From positions 1 through 24,728 of the IMG/VR virus record IMGVR_UViG_3300036715_002626: DNA of 24,728 nucleotides, one strand, 5' to 3'. Positions within the stretch are counted from its first letter, which is position 1. Each line of letters opens with the position of its first letter. Below the pieces are notes generated by a model. The model worked only from the letters and a program-made list of their open reading frames with translations. It was not told the origin of the DNA and did no database searches. The translations under genes were made by a program, and so were the position numbers. The DNA comes from a virus. Positions 1-7,887 of the stretch are shown here, piece by piece.

Positions 1-2181
1 GGTTTCGGTGGTCTTTTGCGCGACCTTGGCGGCGCTGGCCGCCGCATCGACGGTCTGCTCCTGCTGGATGAAACCGAGCTTGAGCGCCAGCATCCGTGCC
101 TGCATGGCGATCCACTGCTGGAACGGCTGGATCACGATTTGCTGCAGGAAGGCGTCGGCCACCTGCTGAAAGATGCTCGCCAAGGCACTGCGCCAGGTCT
201 GCGCGCCGGTGATCATCCCGTTGAGCGCACCGCCGAAGCTCTCACCGATGCGGTTCCACAGCGGTGCCATTTCATCGACGGTGAGCTTGGTGCGATCCAG
301 CTCGTTGCACCACGCCTGCACGCGAATCACCGCATCGGGCCCAATGGCCTGCGCGGCTTGCTGCATGGCCGGCAACAAGCGCTCCATCTCTGTGGCCGAT
401 TGCTGTTGCAAGGCCACGATCTGCTGGCGAGCCTGTGCCTCGGTCAGCAATCCAGCCTGCTGCTGGGTCTGGATAGCTTCCTGCGCATTACGCAGACGCT
501 CGGTGACCTGCCGCCATTGGGCTTCCAAGGCTGCCAGATTGGCCTGCGCGGCCTTCACGTTGATCAGCCGGTCAACGAGCGACACGCCGTCGGCATCGGC
601 CTCGAGAGCCAGTCGCGCCCGCAGGTCGCGGTAGCTGCGCTCGATGGCAGCCTGCCGGTCGGCATCTGTGGCTGTGCCGGTGATCTGTGCCAGTTCCTCA
701 CGCGCTGCTGCCCGCGCATCAGCCAGTTCCCGCTCGGCTTGCGCCGCCTTGCGCGCATTGGCCTGCTCGATGTCTGTGCGCCGGTTGTTGAGTGTGATGA
801 GGTCGGCTTCCGCTTTGGCGACCTCGGCCTTGGCGCGCAGGCGGTCGTTTTCCGATTTGCCGGTGGTGGCGACTTGCTGACTGCGGGCCAATTCCTGCTG
901 CTTGCGGGCAATCTCGGCATCGACCTCCCGCTGCTCTATGGCCGTTTTCTGCTTGTAGTAGTCGCGCACCGAAACCAGACGGTCTTCGAGCGCAGCGTCC
1001 AGCGCAGTTTGCTGCCGCGCCAGTCCGTCCTTGAGCAGGGCAAACTCGGCGTCCAGCTGTGCTTTCATCAGCGTGGTCTGCGCGCCGGTCGTGTCCTGCG
1101 CTGGCTTGACGGCCTTGGGTTTGGTCAGGCGCTGCAGTAGTTCCGGATCGGCCTGGATCTTGGGTGCCTTGACCTCGATGGGCTTGGGGTCGAACAGGCT
1201 GTCACGGAAGGACGCCAGTTCATCCAGCCGTTTGACCAGATTGCCTTTGATGTCGGCAATGATGGCCTTCGCTCCGTCGGTGTTGCCCTTGAGCGCTTCG
1301 ACCGCCGCCGCGACACCAGCACCGATGGCCTCGCCCAAGGCGACAAAGGCCTTGCCAACCGTGGCGGCACCGAGCGCCAGGGTCTTGAGCACCAGCACCA
1401 CGCCATCCAGGATCGCGCGCAATGTGCCGCCTTGCTTTGCAGACTCGACCATGCCACCGGCCATGTCGTTCAGGGCAGGCAGCAAGGAGGCGATGATCTG
1501 GTTGCCGATGCTGGTGGTGGCCAGCTTCAGCTTGTCGAGCGCATCGTTGAAGTTGCCCGCCTGCGCTGCAGTCTCACTACTCATCTGCACGCCGAGCGCC
1601 TGCATCTCGGCAGCCAGCTCGTTGATGCCGTCGCGCCCCTGATTCAGAAACGGGATCAGCTCCGCGCCCGACTTGCCGAACAGTTGTACGGCCAGCGCAG
1701 TCTTCTCCGCGCCATCGGGCATGGCCTTGAAGCGCTCGGCCAGATCCAGTAGCACCTGATCGGTGGCACGCAGGGTGCCGTCCTGGTTCTTGAACTCGAC
1801 GCCCACCGCAGAAAATCCGCGAGCGGCATCTTCCGACCCGGTCGCGGCTTCCAGCATCGTGGTGGACAGCTTGCGCAGGCCCTTCTCGAAGGACTCGCCG
1901 GAGACGCCTGACTGCTCGGCTGCCGGTTTCCATACCGACAGGGTCTCGACGCTGACACCGACACGTTGCGACATCTCATCCAGCGCGTCGCCAGTGTCGA
2001 TGGCCGATTTCACCATCGCGGTCAGGCCCGCCACCGACACTGCCACGCCGAGATTGGCCAGCACGCCATTGACGCTCTTGGCGGTATCCGTCAGGCCACC
2101 CAAACCCCGCTTGATCGAGTCGAAGGCGGTCTTGGTCTGGTCGACGGCGCTGATCAGGATTTGGGCACGATTGCTTGCCAT
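1..2181 (-). CDS. phage tail tape measure protein (partial, C-terminus cut by window edge)
   Basis: The frame is open from an ATG at 2181 to base 1: 727 codons without a stop. The ATG overlaps the stop of the upstream gene in TGATG. The protein sets tail length during assembly and helps with DNA ejection. The N-terminus (MASNRAQILISAVDQTK) and LFGKSGAELIPFLN near residues 167-180 are typical of siphovirus tape measures. Hydrophobic stretches lie near residues 39-57 and 258-294. A long charged, Gln/Ala/Glu-rich coiled-coil region spans about 370-570. Its place after the tail tube and G/GT genes matches lambda gene H. The large plus-strand frame over it (16-1140) is antisense. Family assignment is confident; total length is unknown. 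Confidence 0.93.
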   Translation of the reverse strand, partial: MASNRAQILISAVDQTKTAFDSIKRGLGGLTDTAKSVNGVLANLGVAVSVAGLTAMVKSAIDTGDALDEMSQRVGVSVETLSVWKPAAEQSGVSGESFEKGLRKLSTTMLEAATGSEDAARGFSAVGVEFKNQDGTLRATDQVLLDLAERFKAMPDGAEKTALAVQLFGKSGAELIPFLNQGRDGINELAAEMQALGVQMSSETAAQAGNFNDALDKLKLATTSIGNQIIASLLPALNDMAGGMVESAKQGGTLRAILDGVVLVLKTLALGAATVGKAFVALGEAIGAGVAAAVEALKGNTDGAKAIIADIKGNLVKRLDELASFRDSLFDPKPIEVKAPKIQADPELLQRLTKPKAVKPAQDTTGAQTTLMKAQLDAEFALLKDGLARQQTALDAALEDRLVSVRDYYKQKTAIEQREVDAEIARKQQELARSQQVATTGKSENDRLRAKAEVAKAEADLITLNNRRTDIEQANARKAAQAERELADARAAAREELAQITGTATDADRQAAIERSYRDLRARLALEADADGVSLVDRLINVKAAQANLAALEAQWRQVTERLRNAQEAIQTQQQAGLLTEAQARQQIVALQQQSATEMERLLPAMQQAAQAIGPDAVIRVQAWCNELDRTKLTVDEMAPLWNRIGESFGGALNGMITGAQTWRSALASIFQQVADAFLQQIVIQPFQQWIAMQARMLALKLGFIQQEQTVDAAASAAKVAQKTTET

Positions 2182-2822
2182 CAGACTTTGTCCAGTTCTT
2201 GTTGAATCGCTCGCGCCAAGGCAGGTAGTGCGCGTTGCACGCCACCCGCCAGATTCAGTCGTCGTTTGAGATCGACGCGGCGGACCAACGTTGCGATGGG
2301 AATTTCCTGGCCACGCTTGATCTGCTTTGCACCAGTCCGGGCACGCTCGGCACGCTTGAAGCGGTTGAGCTGCCCGGCGTTCTCTTTGATGTTCTCGGCC
2401 ATCAGCAGCACGCGACCGTTCTTCTCGATGAAGAAGGCATTGCCCGTGCGCATCAGGCCGTCAACGACCGCCTTGAAGCGCTTGGGGCCGATGCGCCCGG
2501 GCAGCAGCGGTATCAGCAGGTTGCCGCTCACCGTGCCGCCTTTTTCGTGCAGGCCGAGCCACGGAATCTTGCTGCCCACCAGCAAGGCGGGCAGTTGCTC
2601 CGACTTCTTGTCGAATACCTTCACGCCCATCGAGGAGATGAAGCTGTTGCGTTTGACGGTGAAGGCGCTGCGCATCTCGGATCGCGCGGCGTCACGCACT
2701 TCACGCCCGCCCGATTGCATGCCCTTGGCGACGGCCGCGTGGATGGCACGACGCCGCTCCGCACCCCACGCCGCCAGCTGGCGCGGGTCCAGCAGGCCGG
2801 TGGTGGTGAGCGAGAGACGCAT
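2181..2822 (-). CDS. DUF6441-type phage tail-region protein
   Basis: This 213-residue protein starts at an ATG three bases after the stop of the GT frame, behind AAGGA. It is basic overall, with a Lys/Arg-rich C-terminal half and no signal peptide or membrane segment. It resembles phage proteins grouped as DUF6441, which lie just before the tape measure gene; that family name is from memory. The mid-region with Leu-His-Glu-Lys-Gly-Gly near residues 90-96 recalls minor tail or head-tail proteins of the HK97 gp10 / lambda Z type, but this is weak. A structural role in the tail tip or tail completion is inferred from position. The last base of its stop is shared with the tape measure ATG. Confidence 0.8.
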   Translation of the reverse strand: MRLSLTTTGLLDPRQLAAWGAERRRAIHAAVAKGMQSGGREVRDAARSEMRSAFTVKRNSFISSMGVKVFDKKSEQLPALLVGSKIPWLGLHEKGGTVSGNLLIPLLPGRIGPKRFKAVVDGLMRTGNAFFIEKNGRVLLMAENIKENAGQLNRFKRAERARTGAKQIKRGQEIPIATLVRRVDLKRRLNLAGGVQRALPALARAIQQELDKV

Positions 2823-2825
2823 GGC

Positions 2826-3113
2826 TCATTCCTTCAGAAGATCGCGTTGCAGTTGTTCGATGCCACGTTTCTCGCCCTGCGCTGCCACGGCATGAATGCC
2901 GAGCAGCTGGGCCAGTTGCTGCCGCTCGATCTGTCCGTCGGTGTCCAGAAAGGCTTGCGCCTGTGTGAGCGTGTAGCCCATCACGTCGCCAAGTCGGTGA
3001 CCGGCGCGGATCAAGCGGGCGACGGCAGCGTCCCACCCGTGTTCGTCAGTGAGCGCAGCGTCGGCGCGAGTCGCTGGGCCGCGCCCTGAATGCTCGGCAC
3101 GACGTGCGCCACA
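2826..3113 (-). CDS. tail assembly chaperone, GT extension (reached by -1 frameshift)
   Basis: This is the -1 frame downstream of the slippery run in the G-like gene. Joining codons of 3412-3113 to 3113-2826 predicts a GT fusion of about 195 residues. In lambda and many siphoviruses the G and GT proteins coat the tape measure and recruit tail tube subunits. The extension contains HGWDAAVARLIRAGHRLGDV, then a charged helix ending in QRDLLKE at the stop. It has no convincing independent start with a ribosome binding site near the domain boundary, although an internal ATG (MGYTLTQ) exists. The residues just after the shift look unconstrained, so the exact fusion point is less certain than the existence of the extension. 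Confidence 0.72.
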   Translation of the reverse strand, partial: CGARRAEHSGRGPATRADAALTDEHGWDAAVARLIRAGHRLGDVMGYTLTQAQAFLDTDGQIERQQLAQLLGIHAVAAQGEKRGIEQLQRDLLKE

Positions 3114-3412
3114 AAAAAATCCGCGTTGACCTCGAACACGGCGGCGGCCAGTTGCACGGCGTCCGCAAGCTGAAGGTCGTTGATCCACGCGCGTTCACGC
3201 CGGGTGGTGATCGCCAGCAGGTCGAGCACGGCATCGCCGTGCCGCCCCAGCAGCGCCATCCAGTCCGGATCGCTGGTGATTTCCTCGGCCAGCGGGCGCA
3301 CCACGGCCAGCAGCCGTGGCAACTCACCCAGCCGGATCGGCGTCAGTTCCAGCGCGGTGCCGGACAGCGTCACGACCACAGGCTCAGGGGGGAAGGTCTT
3401 GAAGCCGTCCAT
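3011..3412 (-). CDS. tail assembly chaperone, G-like
   Basis: This 133-residue protein begins MDGFKTFPPEPVVVTLSG. The chosen ATG at 3412 overlaps the tail tube stop in TGATG; an in-frame GTG one codon upstream is the alternative. The role is inferred from position (between tail tube and tape measure), size close to lambda gpG (140 residues), and the overlapping downstream -1 frame. The protein is mostly helical and acidic, with Leu-rich segments at about residues 25-75. Its 0-frame tail is Ser/Thr/Gly/Pro-rich, as in other G proteins. The T-TTT-TTT run at codons 98-100 is a credible frameshift site. It lies about 100 bases before the G stop, which is further upstream than in lambda. Confidence 0.82.
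   Translation of the reverse strand: MDGFKTFPPEPVVVTLSGTALELTPIRLGELPRLLAVVRPLAEEITSDPDWMALLGRHGDAVLDLLAITTRRERAWINDLQLADAVQLAAAVFEVNADFFVAHVVPSIQGAAQRLAPTLRSLTNTGGTLPSPA
3113..3119 (-). promoter_or_regulatory. predicted -1 ribosomal frameshift site (T TTT TTT)
   Basis: Seven consecutive T residues on the minus strand fall as GAT-TTT-TTT-GTG in the G frame, a perfect X-XXY-YYZ heptamer. Slipping back one base moves ribosomes into the open GT frame, which continues to 2826. No other canonical heptamer was seen in the G/GT overlap (3011-3113). Confidence 0.65.
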
Positions 3413-4164
3413 CACAGCAGCACCAGACGGCCGAACTGACCGAGATCACCACCGACCGGCTTGGTCAGATCCGCCAGTACTTGGCCCGACAGCTCGAACT
3501 TGAGCAATTCGTCCGTGATGATCGAGAGCTCCTTGGCCGGGTTGATGGCCACGCGGTAGAGGTCGATCACCACCTCGCGGTTGCCGTCGGCGGTGTTGAG
3601 CCCCTCGAAGCGAATCCAGCGCTCGGGCAGCGGCTGGGTGAACATCGCCGTGCTCTGCGCCGCGCCATAGGCGTAGTCGACGGTGAACGGCTCGGTGTAC
3701 GGGCCGCCCGACGTGGCATCGAGCACCACCAGCGAACCGTGCTTGGCATTGACGCTGTATTGGCTGGCCGGGAGCGTCTTGGGCGTGGCATCCGAGTCCT
3801 GGATCTGCACGGCCGATACGTTCTGCATGGTCAGCGGGTACAGACTGCCCGGCGTGACCGGGAGGGGCAATGCTTCGCCAGTCACCGTACCAGGGGTGAT
3901 CGTGGTCGTGGTGCCGTAGAGCGCGAGCGCCAGGTTGGTGGCGATCAGTTCCTCCAGCGTGCAGGCGAACTCGCCTTTCTTGGTCTTGATGAGTTGCAGG
4001 TCGGTCAGGCGCTGACCCGACTGTGCTTCCTGGTGCTCGATGGTGTCCATCGACAGCGACACCTTCAGCTCGGGCACGTTGCCGACGAAGGTCAGCCCGG
4101 CCGGGTTGCCGAGTTCATCACGTGCGCCGATATAGACGCGTCCTTGTCCGGAAAAGTAAGCCAT
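3412..4164 (-). CDS. phage tail tube (major tail) protein
   Basis: This 250-residue protein is close in size to lambda gpV (246). It begins MAYFSGQGRVYIGARD behind AAGGAG, with the upstream gene's stop lying between that site and the ATG. The N-terminal half is beta-rich and contains LKVSLSMDTIEHQEAQSGQR, the type of segment found in tail tube proteins of this superfamily. The central part (about residues 95-190) is Thr/Pro/Gly-rich and could be an added Ig-like or decoration domain. The protein would polymerise into the tube through which DNA is ejected. Its order, after the terminator-like gene and before G/GT, supports the call. Confidence 0.88.
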   Translation of the reverse strand: MAYFSGQGRVYIGARDELGNPAGLTFVGNVPELKVSLSMDTIEHQEAQSGQRLTDLQLIKTKKGEFACTLEELIATNLALALYGTTTTITPGTVTGEALPLPVTPGSLYPLTMQNVSAVQIQDSDATPKTLPASQYSVNAKHGSLVVLDATSGGPYTEPFTVDYAYGAAQSTAMFTQPLPERWIRFEGLNTADGNREVVIDLYRVAINPAKELSIITDELLKFELSGQVLADLTKPVGGDLGQFGRLVLL

Positions 4165-4166
4165 GT

Positions 4167-4379
4167 TCAGTCTCCTTGGGTGGCTGCAGTTGTGGAAACA
4201 CCGGACGTGGCATCACGGCGGGTGGGTTTGGAATCGGTGGCGGGGATGGCCGCTTTGGCCGTGCCTTGCGTGATCAGCCAACGAGCGCTCGCGTCATTCA
4301 GATCAAGGCGATCACCCACGGCGAGCCGCTTGCCTGCGTGGGTGTGGGGTTTCAGTAGTTCGATGGAGAGGGTTTGCAT
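4167..4379 (-). CDS. small phage protein, DUF7210-like
   Basis: This 70-residue protein starts MQTLSIELLKPHTHAG. The N-terminal half, with LKPHTHAGKRLAVGDRL and a following hydrophobic segment ending in WLITQGTA, matches a small phage domain I recall as DUF7210, found next to tail or head-tail genes. The C-terminal 25 residues are Thr/Ser/Ala-rich and probably disordered. It lies seven bases after the putative tail terminator gene and two bases before the tail tube, inside the late operon. Function is unknown. A longer in-frame extension upstream is rejected because it would overlap most of the preceding gene. Confidence 0.72.
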   Translation of the reverse strand: MQTLSIELLKPHTHAGKRLAVGDRLDLNDASARWLITQGTAKAAIPATDSKPTRRDATSGVSTTAATQGD

Positions 4380-4386
4380 AAGGCGT

Positions 4387-4812
4387 TCATCCTGTTTGGG
4401 TGAGGTCGATGGCGTGGGTGCGGTAGCGGATCTCGTAGCGGGCAGGCAGCGCGACGGCCCCGGCATCGGCGTCGTCGAACTCCCATTCGCAGTCGATCTC
4501 GCGCACGGCGATGGCCAGCCCGCCCAGATTCGGGTCGGCGAGCATTGCCGCGTGGGCCGAGACCAGCGCCTGGTCGGCCACGTCGAAGGCATCCGCGCCG
4601 CGTGCCACCACGGCAAGCCGGACGATCAACAGCCGGTCGACGAGGTGGTTGGCGTGGGCGGTGATGCTGTCGCCATCGACGAAGAGCAGCAGCGACGGAC
4701 TGGCCTCGCGGGTGACCGGCACGGCTGGCATGCGCAGCACCGGCGTCGGGGCAATCGCGGATGCCAGGCGCGTGACGATCTCCTGCAAGACGCGCTCGCG
4801 GATGGAGTTCAT
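4387..4812 (-). CDS. putative tail terminator / minor tail protein
   Basis: This 141-residue protein starts MNSIRERVLQEIVTRLASA behind GAGGAA. The N-terminal helix followed by a beta-rich body with LLLFVDGDSIT, HLVDRLLIVRLAVVARG and YEIRYRTH near the C-terminus has the general form of siphovirus tail terminator proteins (lambda gpU / DUF3168-like). These cap the tail tube and join it to the head. No diagnostic motif makes the assignment certain. Its position between the head-tail attachment gene and the tail tube corresponds to lambda Z-U. The alternative is a generic minor tail protein. Confidence 0.75.
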   Translation of the reverse strand: MNSIRERVLQEIVTRLASAIAPTPVLRMPAVPVTREASPSLLLFVDGDSITAHANHLVDRLLIVRLAVVARGADAFDVADQALVSAHAAMLADPNLGGLAIAVREIDCEWEFDDADAGAVALPARYEIRYRTHAIDLTQTG

Positions 4813-4822
4813 GGGGCGTTCC

Positions 4823-5101
4823 TCAGAGTTGGGAGAGCGAGGCGCGACGCTCGGTGCCGTCGCCGATGGCACGTACGTCGCGCACCTGATAGGTGTTGCC
4901 TGCCACCTCGACCGTGTCCCCGGCAACCAGCGTCAACCAGGACGCCGGGTAGTCGATCTGGTAGTCCCGCGACAGCGCGAAACCATCCAGTACGGTTTCG
5001 TCCGGAGCGCGGAAGGCGCAAGGCACCGTTCCGCCCGCAACCGTGACCGGCGTCAGCAGCCCGGCGTTGCGGGCGGCTTCGTAGAGCGTCGTGACATCCA
5101 T
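4823..5101 (-). CDS. head-tail attachment protein (FII-like)
   Basis: This 92-residue protein begins MDVTTLYEAARNAG. Its ATG is the overlapping codon of the TGATG at the end of the capsid gene. The sequence is beta-rich, with VPCAFRAPDE, a Tyr-Gln-Ile-Asp-Tyr segment, then a VAGDTVEVAGNTYQVRDV hairpin near residues 59-76. This resembles the lambda FII / phage head-tail joining family, which binds the filled head and forms the tail docking surface. It is a little shorter than lambda FII (117). The order capsid - this gene - terminator-like gene - tube agrees with lambda E-F-Z-U-V. Confidence 0.78.
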   Translation of the reverse strand: MDVTTLYEAARNAGLLTPVTVAGGTVPCAFRAPDETVLDGFALSRDYQIDYPASWLTLVAGDTVEVAGNTYQVRDVRAIGDGTERRASLSQL

Positions 5102-6123
5102 CAGGCAGAGATCAGCTTGATCAGCACGCCTGGGCGGTGGCACATCGGCAGCGGGTTCGATTGCGTGTGCAGATCAGTGCCCCGGTCGAATTTGCGCGGC
5201 TCCTGCTTGGCATACAGCGGCTGACCGATGGTGTTCACGGTCTCGTTGAAGTCCGCTGGCGCGAAGTAGGTGGCGAAGGTGTCCACCGTGCCGACCGGGA
5301 ATGCATGGGCTTCACCAGCGGCGATGAACCGGCGCGACCCCAGCGTGCCGTCGGCCTGCACAAAGGACGCCTGACCCCGGTATTCCTCGAAGGTGATGCC
5401 GCTGTAGCTGAAGCCCGAGCGCATGTCGTTGATCAGTACCGCACCCTGTTGCCAGTTCTGGTAAGCAGTCTTGACCTCCTTGTGGGTGGTCAGCGCCCGG
5501 AAGAACTCGGTCGAGCACAACACATGCACGCCGGTCGAGAACTCGCCCGTGAGCCCATCCTCCATGAGTCCAAGCAGCTCCAGGCAGGCACTCTTGATTT
5601 GCCCGTTGTCGGCCGCCGTCGAAAACTCGAAGGACACCGATTGCGCCGTGATGTCGAACTCATCGAACAGATCTACCAGTTCGCTGCCGTCGGCATCGAG
5701 GATCTTGCCCTTGAGCGCACCCATGCGCAGATGCTCCAGGGTGATCGCATGCTTGTTGCGCATGGTCTCCAGATGGCGGGCCATGACGCCGCCGATGGCT
5801 TCCATCTCGGTTTCGGAGCCAAAGGCGCGCAGCCCTTGCACTTCTTCCGGCAGCACCACGTCGTCGTGTGGGATGTGCGGGATCACGAAGGAACGCAGGT
5901 TGCGCTTGCCACGTTCACCAACGGTGCCGGGCGAACCGGGCGCGCGGGTGGGCAGCAGGTTCAGACGACCGGCGTACTCCTCGACGATGATCTGCCGGGT
6001 GCGCACCGGCTTGGCCGGGAACAGGTTGAGTTGCTCCAGCCGCCCGTAGCGGTTGGGCAGGAGGTTGATGGCGGCCGTCAGGCTGGCCATCGAGAAGCCG
6101 GTATTTTCAAAGGGGTTCTGCAT
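5101..6123 (-). CDS. major capsid protein, lambda gpE family
   Basis: This 340-residue protein matches lambda gpE (341) in length. It opens with MQNPFENTGFSMASLTAAIN, continues with NRYGRLEQLNLFP, and ends in LPMCHRPGVLIKLISA, all characteristic of this HK97-fold family. It forms the icosahedral shell. It is preceded by the decoration protein and protease/scaffold genes, in the lambda order C-D-E. The ATG has GGAG about eight bases upstream. A terminator-like hairpin lies directly upstream of that ribosome site (6144-6166). The large plus-strand frame across it is antisense. Confidence 0.96.
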   Translation of the reverse strand: MQNPFENTGFSMASLTAAINLLPNRYGRLEQLNLFPAKPVRTRQIIVEEYAGRLNLLPTRAPGSPGTVGERGKRNLRSFVIPHIPHDDVVLPEEVQGLRAFGSETEMEAIGGVMARHLETMRNKHAITLEHLRMGALKGKILDADGSELVDLFDEFDITAQSVSFEFSTAADNGQIKSACLELLGLMEDGLTGEFSTGVHVLCSTEFFRALTTHKEVKTAYQNWQQGAVLINDMRSGFSYSGITFEEYRGQASFVQADGTLGSRRFIAAGEAHAFPVGTVDTFATYFAPADFNETVNTIGQPLYAKQEPRKFDRGTDLHTQSNPLPMCHRPGVLIKLISA

Positions 6124-6143
6124 TTGGGATCTCCAGAAATGAC

Positions 6144-6166
6144 GAAACCCGCCAGTGGCGGGTTTT
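6144..6166 (-). terminator. terminator-like hairpin upstream of the capsid gene
   Basis: AAACCCGCC at 6145-6153 pairs perfectly with GGCGGGTTT at 6157-6165 around a 3-base loop; a G-T pair can extend it. T runs follow on both strands (four on plus, three on minus). It sits between the decoration and capsid genes. On the minus strand it could partially terminate transcription, or act as an mRNA processing or stability element for the capsid message. Which of these applies cannot be told from sequence. Confidence 0.6.
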
Positions 6167-6197
6167 CGGGGGAGTGAGATGGATCGTCGGGACGGGA

Positions 6198-6575
6198 TCA
6201 GGCGCTATCGCGCACCAGCACCCCAAGGGCGGTGAGTTGGGCAACGGCAGTTGCCTTCTGCGCAACCGTGAGACCGGTCGGCCAGACCAATGCGCCGCGC
6301 GCAACGATGGCGTGGCGGGCGATCAAGATCGCGTCCTCGCGGTCGATCAGCGTCGCATCGACGTCATTGCCAAGCACGCCAACAGCGAATTCCGTACCGT
6401 CCGTGGCGCTCGGGTCGATTGCCTTGAGCTTGGCAGTGGCTGTTTCGCGGCCCACCACGGTGCCCAGCGACAGGTTCTGCGCGGCAGCGACGGTGTCCTG
6501 GTCGCGCGAGTAGAGGTTCGGCGCTTCGTACTTCAGCAGGTCGCCGAGGTTCTTGGGTTGAGATACAGTGGGCAT
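6198..6575 (-). CDS. head decoration protein, lambda gpD family
   Basis: This 125-residue protein (lambda gpD is 110) has an N-terminus containing LKYEAPNLYSRD, then a segment with NLSLGTVVGRETATAKLKA and LGNDVDAT. This is the pattern of the phage head decoration family. Trimers bind on the expanded capsid and stabilise it after DNA packaging. It lies three bases after the protease/scaffold gene and before the capsid gene, as in lambda. The C-terminal VARGALVWPTGLT and the closing Ala/Leu-rich helix are also family-like. Confidence 0.93.
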   Translation of the reverse strand: MPTVSQPKNLGDLLKYEAPNLYSRDQDTVAAAQNLSLGTVVGRETATAKLKAIDPSATDGTEFAVGVLGNDVDATLIDREDAILIARHAIVARGALVWPTGLTVAQKATAVAQLTALGVLVRDSA

Positions 6576-6578
6576 GGC

Positions 6579-6953
6579 TTACTCCTTGGCGGTGAGTTTC
6601 TTGACGGCAGCGACCACTGGACTGTTTTCCGGGCGCTGGCTGGTACCGGCATCGGCGGTGATGCGCGAAGCGATTTCGGGCTGGTCGGCACGGGCATCGA
6701 GCAAGGCGCGGCGCACCTGCGCTTCGGAGAATCCCGCAGCCAGAAACTCCGCTGTGCGTTGCGACTGGCCTGCGATCAGGCACATCTCTGCAATGGCCTG
6801 CGCTTGGCCGCGCCCGCTGGCAAAGGACTGCGCCAGCGCCGCATGGGCCGCAGGCGTCGGTTGCGGATCGCCGTCAGTCTGTGGCGGGTCGCCCTGCGGA
6901 TCGGTGTCGGCCGGATCGCTCGGGTTGTCGTGGTCGTCTTTGGGGTCGGTCAT
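6579..6953 (-). CDS. nested in-frame scaffold protein (lambda Nu3-like)
   Basis: Codon 312 of the protease gene is an ATG (MTDPKDDHDNPSD) preceded by GGAG at correct spacing, giving an in-frame product of 124 residues. It starts exactly at the change from the protease linker to the acidic scaffold sequence. In lambda, gene C contains the scaffold Nu3 in the same way, as an internal in-frame start. The product has an acidic disordered N-terminus (about residues 1-45) and a helical, Ala/Gln-rich C-terminus ending VKKLTAKE. The internal start is inferred from the ribosome site and the family precedent. Confidence 0.72.
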   Translation of the reverse strand: MTDPKDDHDNPSDPADTDPQGDPPQTDGDPQPTPAAHAALAQSFASGRGQAQAIAEMCLIAGQSQRTAEFLAAGFSEAQVRRALLDARADQPEIASRITADAGTSQRPENSPVVAAVKKLTAKE

Positions 6954-7886
6954 GGTGTTCTCCAGGGTGAAAGGTTTGCTTCGGGGCGGGGTTGAGATGG
7001 GCTGCGCAGACAAACTTCGCGGCGAGGCGCGGGCCACGCAGGGCTGTGCCAGCCGCTGCTTGGCCGCCAACGCGTCGGTGAACTCGGTCATCACCTGCTC
7101 AAGCGGCATCACGGCGTCGGCGAGGCCCACTGCCACCGCCTGCTCGCCGTAAAACAGACCCGCCTCGGTGGCTCGCACGGCGTCCGGGTCGAGGCCGCGC
7201 ATCTGCCCGACCTGATTCACGAAGATGTCGTAGAGGCGATCCACTTCGGTCTGCAACGCCGTGGTGGCCTGCGGGGTGAGTGGCTCGTGCGAGGAGAAGT
7301 CGTTCTTGTGGCTGCCCGCGAAGACGGCGGTGTAATTCAGGCCGTCCTTGGCATCCTTCACCGACTGGTCGACGTGCAGCGCGATCACGCCAATCGAGCC
7401 GACACCGGCGGTCTGCGACAGCGTCAGGCGCTGGCAGGCCGCCGCGATGGCAAAGGCTGCCGAGTACGCGGCATCGTTGGCGTGCGCCCAGATCGGCTTG
7501 ATGCTGCTGGCGGCGCGGATGCGCTCGGCCAGTTCGAACACGCCCGAGGCCTCGCCGCCGGGTGAATCCAGATCGAGCAGGATGCCCGCCACCTGAGGGT
7601 CGGCCAATGCAGCGTCCATGCGGGCTTCGATCTCGCCGTAGGACATCAGGCCAGATGCGGCTTCTATGCCCATCGAACGTCTGACCAGCGTGCCGACCAC
7701 CGGGATGACGGCAATGCCCGCCTGATCCGATGTGGCGCTCTGGCGCGGCGCGGGAAGCGGCATGGCCATGTCCAGATCGGGCAAGCCGATGCGGGAACCC
7801 AGCACGGAGAGGATCAGATCGAGTTTGGGACGCGCAATGAGGAGCGGCGTCCCGTAGAGGCGGGACGCCAGATGAATGAGTTGCAT
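6579..7886 (-). CDS. S49-family phage head maturation protease (lambda gpC-like), scaffold in the C-terminus
   Basis: This 435-residue protein starts at an ATG just after the portal stop. The SppA/S49 fold is evident from VIPVVGTLV (residues 61-68) and the LDLDSPGGE segment (104-112). The predicted catalytic serine is Ser142 in AYSAAFAIA and the catalytic lysine is Lys194 in SHKNDF, forming the Ser-Lys dyad used by S49 proteases. The protease domain ends around residue 285. A Pro/Ser-rich linker then leads into a highly acidic, Asp/Pro-rich region and a helical C-terminus that make up the scaffold. It cleaves scaffold and portal during prohead maturation. The gene is followed closely by the decoration protein. 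Confidence 0.93.
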   Translation of the reverse strand: MQLIHLASRLYGTPLLIARPKLDLILSVLGSRIGLPDLDMAMPLPAPRQSATSDQAGIAVIPVVGTLVRRSMGIEAASGLMSYGEIEARMDAALADPQVAGILLDLDSPGGEASGVFELAERIRAASSIKPIWAHANDAAYSAAFAIAAACQRLTLSQTAGVGSIGVIALHVDQSVKDAKDGLNYTAVFAGSHKNDFSSHEPLTPQATTALQTEVDRLYDIFVNQVGQMRGLDPDAVRATEAGLFYGEQAVAVGLADAVMPLEQVMTEFTDALAAKQRLAQPCVARASPRSLSAQPISTPPRSKPFTLENTMTDPKDDHDNPSDPADTDPQGDPPQTDGDPQPTPAAHAALAQSFASGRGQAQAIAEMCLIAGQSQRTAEFLAAGFSEAQVRRALLDARADQPEIASRITADAGTSQRPENSPVVAAVKKLTAKE

Positions 7887-7887
7887 G

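Noticed and set aside
16-1140. A 374-codon plus-strand open frame at the left edge
   Set aside because: It is antisense to the tape measure coiled-coil region; its Leu/Gly/Arg-rich product mirrors the opposite-strand codons.
3019-3040. Alternative frameshift site GGT-GGG near the end of the G-like gene
   Set aside because: Slipping would put the second tRNA on TGG, a first-position mismatch; the upstream T-TTT-TTT run is a canonical heptamer.
3481-5046. A 521-codon plus-strand open frame
   Set aside because: It crosses four minus-strand late genes with good starts and recognisable families, and ignores their boundaries.
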